64,000 bases of DNA, from NCBI RefSeq assembly GCF_965227505.1, contig NZ_OZ245757.1, forward strand, positions 434,001-498,000, written 5' to 3'. A program made the translations under genes and the position numbers. Source of the DNA: Pelagibius sp965227505 (GTDB lineage Bacteria > Pseudomonadota > Alphaproteobacteria > Kiloniellales > Kiloniellaceae). Positions 25,207-34,089 of the stretch are shown piece by piece (position 1 is the stretch's first letter; every line of letters begins with the position of its first letter). Under the pieces are notes generated by a model. That model was given only the letters and a program-made list of their open reading frames with translations, did not search any database and was not told the DNA's origin.

Positions 25207-26892
25207 ATGTCCTTTTTCTCCAGCATCCTTAGTCTCTTCGGCGGTTTTACCCGCTTTGGCAGCAACGACGATGACTTTATCACCCGGTTTTTCGGTGGCC
25301 GGACCGTTGCCCGAGACGGCAACGACACGGTCGTCGGCGGGTTCTTCAACGACGTGGTTTACGGCGGCGACGGCGACGACCTGATCCGCGCCCGCACCGG
25401 CCATGACCGGTTGTTCGGCGAGGACGGCAACGACGACCTGCGCGCCGGCCGTGGCGACGACACCCTGGTCGGTGGCAGCGGCAACGATCATCTGAGGGGC
25501 GGCTTCGGGGCCGACCGCTTCGTCTTCGATCCCTCGAATCCGGATGAAGGCGACGACGTGATCAAGGATCTGGACATCGCGGCCGGCGATCGTCTTGTTC
25601 TCAACGCTGCGGATGTGTTGCGCTCCGCCCCGGGGGTCACCTCCGCCTCGCCCTTCGGCGACCCGGGCGCTGTCGAGGGTGCGGACCTGGATGAAGACCC
25701 CGACTGGACCATCACCGCCTCCCCCGACGGCTTCGTCGTGGTTGGCCATCCCGGCGGCACGATCACCATCGAGGGATTACCGTTCTCGGACGCTCTGCGC
25801 TTTGCCGACCTCCTGCCCGCCATCGAAATCGCCAATGCGCAAGCCGGGGATGACGGCAATAACCGCCTGCGCGGCAGCCGTGACGACGACTTCCTGAACG
25901 GTCTGGCCGGGGACGACCGGCTCTCCGGACGGGCCGGCGACGATGTCATCCTGGGCGGTGAGGGCAACGACACGCTGCGCGGCGGGCGTGACAACGACCT
26001 TCTGAGCGGCGGCCTCGACGATGACCGCGTTATCGGCAACCGGGGCGACGACACCCTGATCGGCGGCAGCGGCGACGACCATCTGCGCGGCGATGCCGGC
26101 GTCGACCGCTTCGTCTTCGATCCTTCGAATGCGGAGGAAGGGGCCGACGTCGTGCAGGATTTCACCCTGGGCGAAGACCTGCTCGTGCTCTCCGCCGCCG
26201 ACATCGCCAAGGCGACGCCGGAGATCCTCTCCGCACTCGCCAGCGGCGATACCTCGGCCATTGCCGGGGCGGCAGAGCTTCTGACAGCCCTGGACAACAG
26301 TCCGGAATGGAGCATCACCGGTGCGCCGGGCAGCAACAACCTGACAGTCGGCCACCCGGGCGGCACCATCGAGTTCGAAGGACTGGCCTTTGCCGGCCAG
26401 AGTTTCGTCGATCTGGCGGGCGCCTTCGATGCCGCCGCGCTCAATCTGCAGAACGGGACCGACGGCGACGAGACCTTGACCGGCGGGCGCGGCGACGACC
26501 TCTCGAACGGCGGCGGCGGACTGGATCTCTTGATCGGGGAGAGCGGCGACGATCTGCTGGTCGGCGGTGACGGTGCGGACCTCTTCCGCTTCGACCCCTC
26601 CAACGGCAACGAAGGTGACGACATCATCGCCGACTTCAATCCCGGTGAAGGCGATCAGATTCAGCTTGTGATCCAGGACGTGATCGACTCGCTGGAACCG
26701 GAACTGCTGGACAACGGCCTGCAACTGACCGATCTGGATGCTTCGGCGAACTGGGACTTCACCGCCACCCCGGGCGGCGATGCGACCATCACCCATACCG
26801 GCGGCACCATCACCCTGGTCGGGCTGGGCGACGCCTTGGGTGGTGTGACCAGCTTCGACGATCTGGCCGGCGCCATCGATCTGATCCCCTGA
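25207..26892 (+). CDS. RTX (hemolysin-type calcium-binding repeat) protein with three modules
   Basis: 561 acidic residues. Nonapeptide GGxGxDxLx repeats bind calcium in three blocks (about 40-100, 222-295, 425-458). Each block is followed by a shared non-repeat unit: (V/R)FDPSN at 106, 303 and 461, a DDxI.DF segment, a W(T/S/D)(I/F)TA strand and HPGGTI.(I/F)EGL. Such proteins leave the cell through type I secretion via a C-terminal signal; no secretion genes lie nearby. There is no N-terminal signal and no catalytic domain, so it may be a surface or matrix protein. GGAG at 25195 precedes the ATG. Confidence 0.85.
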   Translation: MSFFSSILSLFGGFTRFGSNDDDFITRFFGGRTVARDGNDTVVGGFFNDVVYGGDGDDLIRARTGHDRLFGEDGNDDLRAGRGDDTLVGGSGNDHLRGGFGADRFVFDPSNPDEGDDVIKDLDIAAGDRLVLNAADVLRSAPGVTSASPFGDPGAVEGADLDEDPDWTITASPDGFVVVGHPGGTITIEGLPFSDALRFADLLPAIEIANAQAGDDGNNRLRGSRDDDFLNGLAGDDRLSGRAGDDVILGGEGNDTLRGGRDNDLLSGGLDDDRVIGNRGDDTLIGGSGDDHLRGDAGVDRFVFDPSNAEEGADVVQDFTLGEDLLVLSAADIAKATPEILSALASGDTSAIAGAAELLTALDNSPEWSITGAPGSNNLTVGHPGGTIEFEGLAFAGQSFVDLAGAFDAAALNLQNGTDGDETLTGGRGDDLSNGGGGLDLLIGESGDDLLVGGDGADLFRFDPSNGNEGDDIIADFNPGEGDQIQLVIQDVIDSLEPELLDNGLQLTDLDASANWDFTATPGGDATITHTGGTITLVGLGDALGGVTSFDDLAGAIDLIP

Positions 26893-26913
26893 GGCAGCCG
26901 AAGAACGCTTATC

Positions 26914-26945
26914 GCGGGGCCGTGCGGTTTACGGCGCGGCCCCGC
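26914..26945. terminator. Hairpin between convergent RTX and GNAT genes
   Basis: Perfect 9-base arms GCGGGGCCG (26914-26922) and CGGCCCCGC (26937-26945) with a 14-base loop. It lies past the RTX stop and over the last codons of the convergent acetyltransferase gene. No T-run follows on either strand, so it is at most a partial, bidirectional terminator. Confidence 0.4.
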
Positions 26946-27465
26946 AGCGGCGCAACGCCTTGACCATGCACAGGCGTGGGCTGACGCCATCCAGGCCGCG
27001 CGCCCTCTCCCCGGCGCGCAGGGCCTGCAGGTCAGGGCCGACCCGATCCTCGTCAATCTCGGCAAACCCCAGTTTCTCGTAGTAAGGCCGGTTCCAGGGC
27101 ACGTCCCGGAAAGTGGTCAGGAAGAGGCTTCGGAACCGCCGCTCCAGCGCCCAGGTCTCGACACGACCGATCAGTGCGCGACCGAGGCCCTGACGCCCGT
27201 GGCCCGGATGCACCGAGACCTCCGCCAGATAGCCTTCCCCATCCACGCTGCCGGCAATGGCCAGCCCCACAGGCACACCATCATCCGGTTCCGCCACCCA
27301 GAGAAGCCCCGCCTCCGCCAGGGCGCGATACTCCTCCGCCGCGGTGGGGCGCCCTTCGGCGATGGCGTCCAGACCGATGTCGCGAAAGCGCGCCGCCGCG
27401 GCGCGTTCGACAGCGCCGAGGCGGGGTGCGTCGGCCGGACGGCCAGGACGCAGCCTTACCGTCAC
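26929..27465 (-). CDS. GNAT-family N-acetyltransferase
   Basis: Transfers acetyl from acetyl-CoA to an amine of unknown identity. The 178 residues carry the GNAT core: YLAEVSVHPGHGRQGLGRALI is the acetyl-CoA pyrophosphate loop (motif A), followed by LFLTTFRDVPWNRPYYEKLGFAEI (motif B). It is convergent with the RTX gene and divergent from the Lrp-domain gene. Confidence 0.85.
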   Translation of the reverse strand: MTVRLRPGRPADAPRLGAVERAAAARFRDIGLDAIAEGRPTAAEEYRALAEAGLLWVAEPDDGVPVGLAIAGSVDGEGYLAEVSVHPGHGRQGLGRALIGRVETWALERRFRSLFLTTFRDVPWNRPYYEKLGFAEIDEDRVGPDLQALRAGERARGLDGVSPRLCMVKALRRCGAAP

Positions 27466-27597
27466 GGCGCTCCTCGCCTGTTGGCGCCCTTGGCCTCCGG
27501 CGCTGAACAGCTATGATGGCCGCAGCCTGTACAGGGCAAGTAGCAGAATCCGGCCCCGGCCCACCTCAGGGCTGAAGGCAGTGAAAGACGGGATGGC

Positions 27598-27840
27598 ATG
27601 CAGACGATTTTCATCATGATCAAATGCGACCTCGGGAAGGCCTATCCGGTGGCCGATGCCCTGGTGGAGAACGTGGAACAGGTCTCGGAAGTGCACTCGA
27701 CCTCAGGCGAATACGATCTGCTGGTCAAGTGCTACCTGCAGGACAGCGACGACATCGGCCATTTCGTGAACGAGAAGATTCAGACCCTGCCCGGCATCAA
27801 GGACACCTTCACCCTGATCGCTTTCAAGGCGTTTTCCTGA
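27598..27840 (+). CDS. Stand-alone Lrp/AsnC ligand-binding (RAM) domain protein
   Basis: 80 residues that match only the C-terminal ligand-binding half of Lrp/AsnC regulators (IKCDLGKAYPVADAL, EVHSTSGEYDLLVK, LPGIKDTFTLIAFKAF); there is no helix-turn-helix. Such orphan domains assemble into rings that bind amino acids and may dock onto full-length Lrp proteins. The length is complete for the class. Neighbours do not suggest a pathway. Confidence 0.88.
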   Translation: MQTIFIMIKCDLGKAYPVADALVENVEQVSEVHSTSGEYDLLVKCYLQDSDDIGHFVNEKIQTLPGIKDTFTLIAFKAFS

Positions 27841-27846
27841 CGCCGG

Positions 27847-28302
27847 TCACAGGCCGCGAATGGTGACGGGCTCGTCGCGGTCCCGCGCCGCCTGCAGCCA
27901 GGACCCGAGATCCTGCAGCATCGCGCTGAACTGCTGCCGCCCGACCTCCCAGTCATCGATGGACAGGAACTGGGTGTAGCCGTAGCTGGAGGTCAGAGGC
28001 CAGACCTGCCTGGGGCTGTCGCTGTGGGAGATGCGCCGCGACGCCTCTTCCAACTCTTCGACCAGGCGATCGATCGCAAAACCGGCGATGGTCGTCGTGC
28101 TGGTGACCCGGAAGTTGCCGGCGACGAAGCAGAGGGCTTCGAAGGCATCTCCGTCCATGTAGACGGTATCGTCGGGACGCAGGGGCGCGTCCCGTTCTCC
28201 CGGGTAGAAGGCGGCGTAGTAAGAGCCGACACGATCCCCGGCGTTTCTCAGCAGGGTCAACTGCATCCCGCCATTCTGCGCCAGGGCCCGGACGTCGGGC
28301 AA
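27847..28302 (-). CDS. Conserved protein of unknown function
   Basis: Up to 151 residues, cytoplasmic by appearance, mixed alpha/beta (LTLLRNAGDRVGSYYAAFYPGE near the N-terminus, a long helix VEELEEASRRISH in the middle). The first frame codon at 28302 is TTG; an ATG at 28266 gives 139 residues, and neither has a good ribosome site. It is 15 bases from the end of the upstream P460-like gene and may be in the same transcript. I cannot assign a family. Confidence 0.55.
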   Translation of the reverse strand: MPDVRALAQNGGMQLTLLRNAGDRVGSYYAAFYPGERDAPLRPDDTVYMDGDAFEALCFVAGNFRVTSTTTIAGFAIDRLVEELEEASRRISHSDSPRQVWPLTSSYGYTQFLSIDDWEVGRQQFSAMLQDLGSWLQAARDRDEPVTIRGL

Positions 28303-28317
28303 CGGCGCAGATGAGCG

Positions 28318-29001
28318 CTAGTCCGCGGTCACCCGGCGCTCGGCAGGTACGAAAAACAGGTGATCCTGATCTTCCTGCGCCAGGTGGCAGGCAATGCAGA
28401 ACTCCACCCGCTGTGCGCCCTCGCCTCCCGTCTCCCCCAGGAACTCGCCGGCTTCGGAAATCATCGAGTAGCGCCAGTCGCCGGTCACATAGCTGAACCC
28501 TGGGGCCATCTTCTCCATCACGAACAGCGGGCCCAGGGTGATCTCTCCCTCGTCGGTCACCACGAAGCTGTCCTTAACCACCACGGACCCCACAGGCAGC
28601 TGTCCGGCCTCCTCGTAGCGGCCATAGTCGCGGGCCTGAGCATTGGCATAGTTGCTGACGTAGCGCCGCCCGTGCGTCATGGATTTGTAGGGTGCGCTGC
28701 TGTAGCGCTGCCAGCTCTGATAGTCCCCGACGATGCTGCTGCCGCTGCGGGCATAGACGGCGGCCAATTCGTCGGCGAGACCGAGATAGATCTCCGCGGC
28801 TTCCCGATCACTGAGAACTGCGGGATTGGGAACCCTGAGATGCCGGCGCGGCTGATCGGGGCTGCCGCTGAAACCCTGGGCGAGTTGCAGTTGCTGGGGC
28901 GGGCTGCCCGCCGCAGGCTCCCTGTCGCGATCGGCGGCTCCGGCGGTCTGCCCGAGCGCGCAAACAGCGGCGAAAACAAGGACAGCGGTGCGTCCGGGCA
29001 T
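28318..29001 (-). CDS. Exported P460-like c-type heme protein (paralogue 1)
   Basis: 227 residues with a signal peptide (about 1-22) and a single heme c site, Cys202-Ile-Ala-Cys-His206, near the C-terminus. The domain carries SMTHGRRYVSNYAN, VVKDSFVV, GPLFVMEKM and DWRYSMI, in the order seen in cytochrome P460-like proteins (PF16694 type). Two further copies lie at 32926 and 34278. In true P460 a lysine crosslinks to the heme; the Lys of KDSF is a candidate only. Substrate unknown. Periplasmic. Confidence 0.8.
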   Translation of the reverse strand: MPGRTAVLVFAAVCALGQTAGAADRDREPAAGSPPQQLQLAQGFSGSPDQPRRHLRVPNPAVLSDREAAEIYLGLADELAAVYARSGSSIVGDYQSWQRYSSAPYKSMTHGRRYVSNYANAQARDYGRYEEAGQLPVGSVVVKDSFVVTDEGEITLGPLFVMEKMAPGFSYVTGDWRYSMISEAGEFLGETGGEGAQRVEFCIACHLAQEDQDHLFFVPAERRVTAD

Positions 29002-29172
29002 GCGCAGATGACCTCCTCGCAGATGATCTCTTCACAGCGACCCGACCCCTCCCCTTCGGTCCTGTACTAAAAGAATATGGGGTGCGGCCGAACACAATAA
29101 AGGGTTGTGTCGGAGGAGCCGGGGCGCGGAGAAAGAGTGAGGACGTCGGGCGACCGCGCAGGGCGCAGGCGC

Positions 29173-29805
29173 TTACTTGGTGCCGAAGATCCGGTCGCCG
29201 GCGTCGCCCAGGCCGGGCACGATGTAGCCCTTTTCGTTCAGGCGTTCATCGACCGCCGCGGTGAAGATGGGCACGTCCGGATGGGCGTCCTGCAGGGTTT
29301 TGATGCCCTCCGGCGCCGCCACCAGGCAGACGAAGCTGAGAGCGCCGGCATTGTCGCGCTTCAGCAGTTCGAGGGCGGCAACAGCGGTGTGCCCGGTCGC
29401 CAGCATCGGGTCGACAACGATGGCCAGACGCCGGTTCATGTCCTGTGGAACCTTGTAGTAGTACTCCACCGCCTCGAGGGTCGAGGGATCGCGGTAGAGC
29501 CCGACATGGCCCACCGAGGCCGCGGGGATGAGATCCAGCATGCCGTCGAGAAGCCCGTTGCCGGCCCGGAGAATGGTGATGAAGCAAGGTTCCGGCTGCG
29601 CCAGCACCGGAAGTTCCGCCTCGGAGACGGGGGTCTCCACCGTCACGGTTTTCAATTCCAGATGCCGGGTCACTTCATAGGCCAGCAGAAGGCTGATCTC
29701 CCGCAACAGGCGCCGGAACTCCGGCAGAGCCGTATCCTTGTCGCGCATCAGCGTCAGTTTGTGCTGGACCAGCGGGTGGTCGACGGTCGTCACCGAGTTT
29801 TGCAT
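29173..29805 (-). CDS. upp: Uracil phosphoribosyltransferase
   Basis: Salvages uracil with PRPP to give UMP. The 210 residues include the PRPP loop VVDPMLATGHTAVAAL, FITILRAGNGLLDGM and the C-terminal YIVPGLGDAGDRIFGTK typical of Upp. The start at 29805 (MQNSVTTVDHPLVQHK) has GGGGAA seven bases upstream and matches the standard N-terminus; the longer frame does not. It sits alone between P460-like and MscS genes. Confidence 0.95.
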   Translation of the reverse strand: MQNSVTTVDHPLVQHKLTLMRDKDTALPEFRRLLREISLLLAYEVTRHLELKTVTVETPVSEAELPVLAQPEPCFITILRAGNGLLDGMLDLIPAASVGHVGLYRDPSTLEAVEYYYKVPQDMNRRLAIVVDPMLATGHTAVAALELLKRDNAGALSFVCLVAAPEGIKTLQDAHPDVPIFTAAVDERLNEKGYIVPGLGDAGDRIFGTK

Positions 29806-29960
29806 GGTTCCCCTGCTTGTCGGCCCCTGGATGTACCGGGGCGTTTTCCTTGGCATTCCGGCCCTTCCCTGCCGGGCCGGCGCTTGGGCAGAGTGTTAAA
29901 AGACGTGGGCGGTTCTGTCGAGAGCCAAGGACGTGATTGCCGGCAGCTTCCGCACTGCGG

Positions 29961-32228
29961 TCACGCCTTGTTGGCTGCGGCCTCGGTACCGGTGACGGCG
30001 GAGGCGGCCGCCTTCTCCGCCGCCGCCCGCTCCTCTGCATCCATTTCTTCGGACCCCGGGACATGAACCGTCACCCGCCGGTCGGCGAACTTGATGCCCT
30101 CGCGCGCAAATGCCTCCTGAACCGCCTGAAACACGGCTCTGCGGATCAGGAACTGGCGGCCGGGTCTGGCCATGAACTTGCCACGCACGACAAAGGCGCT
30201 GTCGTCCGTGGCCAGCACCCCCTGGGACTTGAAGGGCTGCAGGAAGTCCGGGCCGATCTCCTCGTGCTTCATCAGGTCCTGACCGATGCGCTTGAAGATC
30301 TTGCGCACTTTCTCCAGGTCGGTGTCGAAGGGAACGCGGAACTCCAGCTTCATGATCGCCCAGTCGCGGCTGTAGTTGGTGAGATGCTGGATCTCGCCGA
30401 AGGGAACCGTATGCAGCGCGCCGCGGTGGTGGCGCAGGCGCAGGGAGCGCAGCGAGATCTTCTCGACCGTGCCCTTGACCACCCCGACATCGATGTATTC
30501 GCCGAGGCGAAAAGCGTCGTCAACGAGGAAGAAAACACCGGAGACGATATCGCGCACCAGCGTCTGCGCGCCAAACCCGACGGCCAGACCGACGACCCCG
30601 GCGCCGGCCAGCAGCGGGCCGATGTTGACCCCCAGCGCGCTCAGAACGAGCATCACCGCCATGACGACGATGGTGATCTGGATGGCAACACGCAGCAGCG
30701 GCAACAGGGTGCGCACCCGCGAGGCGCCCTGCCCGCCCTGCTCGCCCGGTTCGGGCTCGCCCTGGCCTTCAGCCGCCGCCTCGGCCGCATCCTCCGCCAG
30801 CCGGCGGTCGATGGTGATGCGCGCCAGTTCCCACAGCACATAGGCCACAAGGCCGGTCAGGCCGATGTCTACCATGGCGCCGGCGAGGCGCCCGCCGAAG
30901 CTTTTCTCCGCCAGGGAAAACAGGTCGACCCCCCAGATGCGCGCCAGAAACAGCGCCACGGCGATGCAGAGCAGGAAGCGCGAAGCCCGGAGCGCGACAA
31001 TGCGCAGCTGGGCAAAGAGGGTTTCGTCCTGGGCGCTGCGCCGATCCAGACGCTGGGCCGCCCGCTCCAGGATCGCGTCCATATGGGGAAGAAAAATGAC
31101 GGCCAGCAGGCTGCCGAAGGAGGCCAGGTAGGAAACGCTCCCCCCCGTCAGTTCGATGACCACGACGATCACGTAGAGTACGGCGGAATAGAGAATCGTG
31201 ACCAGCGGCCAGTACTGCGCCAGCATGGCCCGAAAGGGTGCCGCCCGCTCCGGCTCCCAATTGAGGTCGCCGGCAATGGCGTGGCGCGCCCTGGCCAGGC
31301 TGTAGATCAGCGTGGCGATCAGGACCAGGCCGACAGTGAAGGTCAGCACCTGGTGGGCATCATCCGGCATTCCCAGGCTGTGCAGCAGACTGCAGGTCAG
31401 GAATCCGAAACCGGCGATGCTGGCCATCACAACGTTCTGACGGTGGATATAGCGGGCATCGTGATCGCTCATATGGGCGAGGCGCAGACCCGGCAGGCGC
31501 GGCGCCAGCAGGAAACGCGAGAAGATGGCGTAGCTGCGCACCACGACCACCGCCGCAACGTATGTCATGACGGCGGTGCGCGTGACCTCGTTGCCCTGGG
31601 TGAGCGTGAAGAAGACCGCCAGTGCGCCGGCGACGAAGACGCCCAGAAGAACGAACTCCAGGAACAGCCGCAGGACGAGCCGCCCGAAGCGCGCTGCGGC
31701 GGCGTCCGGATGGGCTTCGGCGATCTGGCGAAAGAGCTCCCGCAGTGTCCGCCGCGCCAGCCGTTCGGCCAGCCAACCCACCGCCATCATCAACGCAAAG
31801 CCCGCTGCGATCCACAGCAGGATCCCCGCCGGGCGACCGTCGCGCAGACGGTCCAGGGCAGCCGGCATCGCGGTCGGCAGAACCGGCACAGCGGCAATCA
31901 GTCTGGCAAGACCGTCGCGCAGCGCTTCCGCGCGATCCTGTGTCTGCATCAGAATGCCGCCCAGGCTCTCGCCCTGCGGCACGTTCTCCCGCTCGGCGAC
32001 CGCATCCAGGCGTTCGAGCAGCAGGCGGCGCACCTCGGCATCGTCGAGGCGGGCGACGAGATCGCGGATGGTTGCTTCCGAAAGGCCGGGGTCCGCCGCT
32101 TTCAGGGTCTCGACCGCGGACTCCGGTGCATCCCCTTCCGCCGCCGGCTCCGACTGCGCGAACGCGCCGGGGGCCATCAGGCAGAACATGAGAAGCGCCA
32201 TGACAAGGCGTATGAAGTGAAAGTCCAC
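29961..32228 (-). CDS. Large MscS-family mechanosensitive channel
   Basis: 755 residues: signal peptide (cleaved near AFAQ, 25), a periplasmic helical N-domain of about 130 residues, then about ten membrane helices in groups. The pore helix and MscS beta domain are recognisable as GPLLAGAGVVGLAVGFGAQTLVRDIVSGVFFLVDDAFRLGEYIDVG, followed by NYSRDWAIMKLEF in the C-terminal vestibule. The size and layout resemble YbiO/YjeP-type channels that release solutes on osmotic downshock. It is a single gene. Confidence 0.88.
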   Translation of the reverse strand: MDFHFIRLVMALLMFCLMAPGAFAQSEPAAEGDAPESAVETLKAADPGLSEATIRDLVARLDDAEVRRLLLERLDAVAERENVPQGESLGGILMQTQDRAEALRDGLARLIAAVPVLPTAMPAALDRLRDGRPAGILLWIAAGFALMMAVGWLAERLARRTLRELFRQIAEAHPDAAAARFGRLVLRLFLEFVLLGVFVAGALAVFFTLTQGNEVTRTAVMTYVAAVVVVRSYAIFSRFLLAPRLPGLRLAHMSDHDARYIHRQNVVMASIAGFGFLTCSLLHSLGMPDDAHQVLTFTVGLVLIATLIYSLARARHAIAGDLNWEPERAAPFRAMLAQYWPLVTILYSAVLYVIVVVIELTGGSVSYLASFGSLLAVIFLPHMDAILERAAQRLDRRSAQDETLFAQLRIVALRASRFLLCIAVALFLARIWGVDLFSLAEKSFGGRLAGAMVDIGLTGLVAYVLWELARITIDRRLAEDAAEAAAEGQGEPEPGEQGGQGASRVRTLLPLLRVAIQITIVVMAVMLVLSALGVNIGPLLAGAGVVGLAVGFGAQTLVRDIVSGVFFLVDDAFRLGEYIDVGVVKGTVEKISLRSLRLRHHRGALHTVPFGEIQHLTNYSRDWAIMKLEFRVPFDTDLEKVRKIFKRIGQDLMKHEEIGPDFLQPFKSQGVLATDDSAFVVRGKFMARPGRQFLIRRAVFQAVQEAFAREGIKFADRRVTVHVPGSEEMDAEERAAAEKAAASAVTGTEAAANKA

Positions 32229-32378
32229 GGGCCGACCCAGACCTTTTGAAGTCCCAGACTCTGCGAAGCAGACTGTCTAAATGACCTGACTATATACCCG
32301 GCTTGCGGGAAACCCAAACGGCCCGCTCTACGACCGGCATGTCTTGGGATGCACGGCGCACCGCGGAGGTTTCAGAGT

Positions 32379-32915
32379 CTAGGGAGTCTGATCGGCCCGG
32401 TACGCCGCGCGCAGGCGCCGGCCGAGGCGCTCTGCCGCCTGGCGTTGGACCGCCGTCATGGTGGCGGAAAGGGCATCGCGCCGTTCGGCGGCCCATCGCC
32501 GCCCCTGTTCGGCGGCCAGGGAGAACCAGGCCAAGGCCTTGACCGGGTCGCGGCCAAGGCCCCGGCCCTGCGCATAGATGTCGCCGAGGTTCATCTGGGC
32601 GACGGACTCTCCCCGTTCCGCAGCGCGCCGGTACCAAAGCGCCGCCGCCGCCGGGTCCCGGGTCAGCCCCTGCCCGCCGGTTTCGAGGATGCCGGCAAGC
32701 GCGACCTGGGCCTGGAGGTTGCCGGCTTCGGCAAGAGGCAACCACTCCGCATAGGCCGCGCCCAGGTCGCCGGCATCGTAAGCCTCCAGTCCCTGGGCGA
32801 AGTCGGCAAAAGCAGGCCGCCCCGACCCGAGGGTCGAGGCGGCCGTCACAAACAGGATAACCAGCGCAGTCCAAGCGCCGGCGGCGATGCCATGCCGCCA
32901 AAGCCGGACCGGCAT
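32379..32915 (-). CDS. Exported Sel1-repeat protein
   Basis: 178 residues with a signal peptide or anchor (about 12-35) and Sel1-like TPR helices: AYDAGDLGAAYAEWLPLAEAGNLQAQ, AALWYRRAAERGESVAQMNLGDIYAQGRGLG and KALAWFSLAAEQG. Such repeats mediate protein-protein contacts. The ATG at 32915 is 10 bases after the stop of the CNPC-repeat cytochrome gene, with GCAGGG in front; that spacing argues for an operon and a role with that protein. Confidence 0.82.
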   Translation of the reverse strand: MPVRLWRHGIAAGAWTALVILFVTAASTLGSGRPAFADFAQGLEAYDAGDLGAAYAEWLPLAEAGNLQAQVALAGILETGGQGLTRDPAAAALWYRRAAERGESVAQMNLGDIYAQGRGLGRDPVKALAWFSLAAEQGRRWAAERRDALSATMTAVQRQAAERLGRRLRAAYRADQTP

Positions 32916-32925
32916 GGACCCTGCC

Positions 32926-34089
32926 TTACCGCACCCGATACTCCTCGGGCAGCAGCAGGACATTGTCCTGGTCCGGGGTTACCGACTGATGGCAACCGAT
33001 GCAGAAAGCCACGTTGTCCGAGCCGGCACCGTTTGTGGTGCCGAACACCGAACCGTTGGGCATGACCAAGGTGTAGCGCCAGTCATCGCTATCCGGGTTG
33101 AATCCGGCCTGCATCTTTTCCATCAGGAACAGCGGCCCGACCGAGACATCGCCCTTGGCGTTCACCGCGAAGCTGTCCTTGGCCAGCTTGGCGCCCTGCG
33201 GGAACGTGCCGGCACGCTCGTAATTGCCGTAGGCCTTCGCCGCCGTGTTGCCCCAGTTCTGGACATAGCGCCCGCCGTGGGTGGCCGACACATAGGCCTG
33301 GGTGCTGTAGCGGCGCCAGTTGGTGTAACCGGCGGCGTCGCCCTTGTCCGACTTCGCGTAAGCGGCCTTCATGGTCTCGAACATGCAGTCATAGGCGGCC
33401 AGCGCTTCTGCGTCGGTCAGCTCGGGCGCCGCACCCGCTGCGCAAGGATTGCAGGGGCTGCAGGGGTTACAAGGATTGCAGGGGTTCGCCGCGGCGCAGG
33501 GATTGCACGGGTTGGCCGCGCAGGGATTACAGGGGTTGGCTGCTGCACAAGGATTGCAAGGGTTCGCAGCGGCGCAGGGGTTGCAAGGATTCGCCGCCGC
33601 ACAGGGATTGCACGGATTGGCCGCACAAGGGTTGCAGGGGTTTGCAGCCGCGCAGGGATTGCAGGGATTACAGGGATTCTTCGCCGCGCAGGGGTTCGCC
33701 AGAGCGGCAGCCTGGATACGCGGGATCGCGCAGGCTGCAACAGTGCCCCCGCCGCCGGCCGCGCAAGGATTGCACGGGTTGCAGGGATTGCATGGATTGG
33801 CCGCAGCGCAGGGATTGCATGGATTGGCCGCACAGGGATTGCAGGGGTTGGCGGCTGCACAAGGATTGCACGGGTTGGCCGCACAGGGGTTGCAAGGGTT
33901 CGCCGCCGCGCAGGGGTTGCAGGGGTTGACCGGCTTCTTCGCCGCACAGGGGTTGCAGGGATTACAGGCAGCCCGGGCCATGGGAACGCCCACCTGTCCT
34001 GTCGTTATCAGCTCGCCGGCCGCCACGCCGGCCAAGACCGCCAGCGGAACCACGGCGGTCGACATGAGTAAGCGTTTCCTGGACTTCAT
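32926..34089 (-). CDS. Exported P460-like c-type heme protein with a Cys-Asn-Pro-Cys repeat domain (paralogue 2)
   Basis: 387 residues. A signal peptide ends near ARAA (about 40). Residues 41-219 are tandem NPCNPCAA and NPCNPCAAA units in two blocks with a short linker (GGGGTVAACAIPRIQ), holding about 39 cysteines. Residues 220-387 are a P460-like domain with THGGRYVQN, KLAKDSFAV, GPLFLMEKM, DWRYTLV and heme site Cys363-Ile-Gly-Cys-His367. The repeats could bind metal through CxxC pairs or form disulfides; neither is shown. The ATG at 34089 follows GGGAGTGA; the longer frame lacks homology. Sel1 gene follows by 10 bases. Confidence 0.8.
   Translation of the reverse strand: MKSRKRLLMSTAVVPLAVLAGVAAGELITTGQVGVPMARAACNPCNPCAAKKPVNPCNPCAAANPCNPCAANPCNPCAAANPCNPCAANPCNPCAAANPCNPCNPCNPCAAGGGGTVAACAIPRIQAAALANPCAAKNPCNPCNPCAAANPCNPCAANPCNPCAAANPCNPCAAANPCNPCAAANPCNPCAANPCNPCAAANPCNPCNPCSPCNPCAAGAAPELTDAEALAAYDCMFETMKAAYAKSDKGDAAGYTNWRRYSTQAYVSATHGGRYVQNWGNTAAKAYGNYERAGTFPQGAKLAKDSFAVNAKGDVSVGPLFLMEKMQAGFNPDSDDWRYTLVMPNGSVFGTTNGAGSDNVAFCIGCHQSVTPDQDNVLLLPEEYRVR
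33433..33969 (-). repeat. Tandem 24/27-base coding repeats (Asn-Pro-Cys-Asn-Pro-Cys-Ala-Ala)
   Basis: A 537-base tandem array inside the gene at 32926, reading on the minus strand as units of 24 or 27 bases for NPCNPCAA or NPCNPCAAA. Unit copies differ mainly at synonymous third positions (for example TGC/TGT, AAC/AAT), which suggests protein-level selection or repeated unit gain. The array is interrupted once near the middle by a Gly-rich, non-repeat linker. Confidence 0.9.

Noticed and set aside
33433..33969. Regular repeats that look like a CRISPR array
   Set aside because: Units are contiguous and in frame in a coding region, with no unique spacers and no cas genes.
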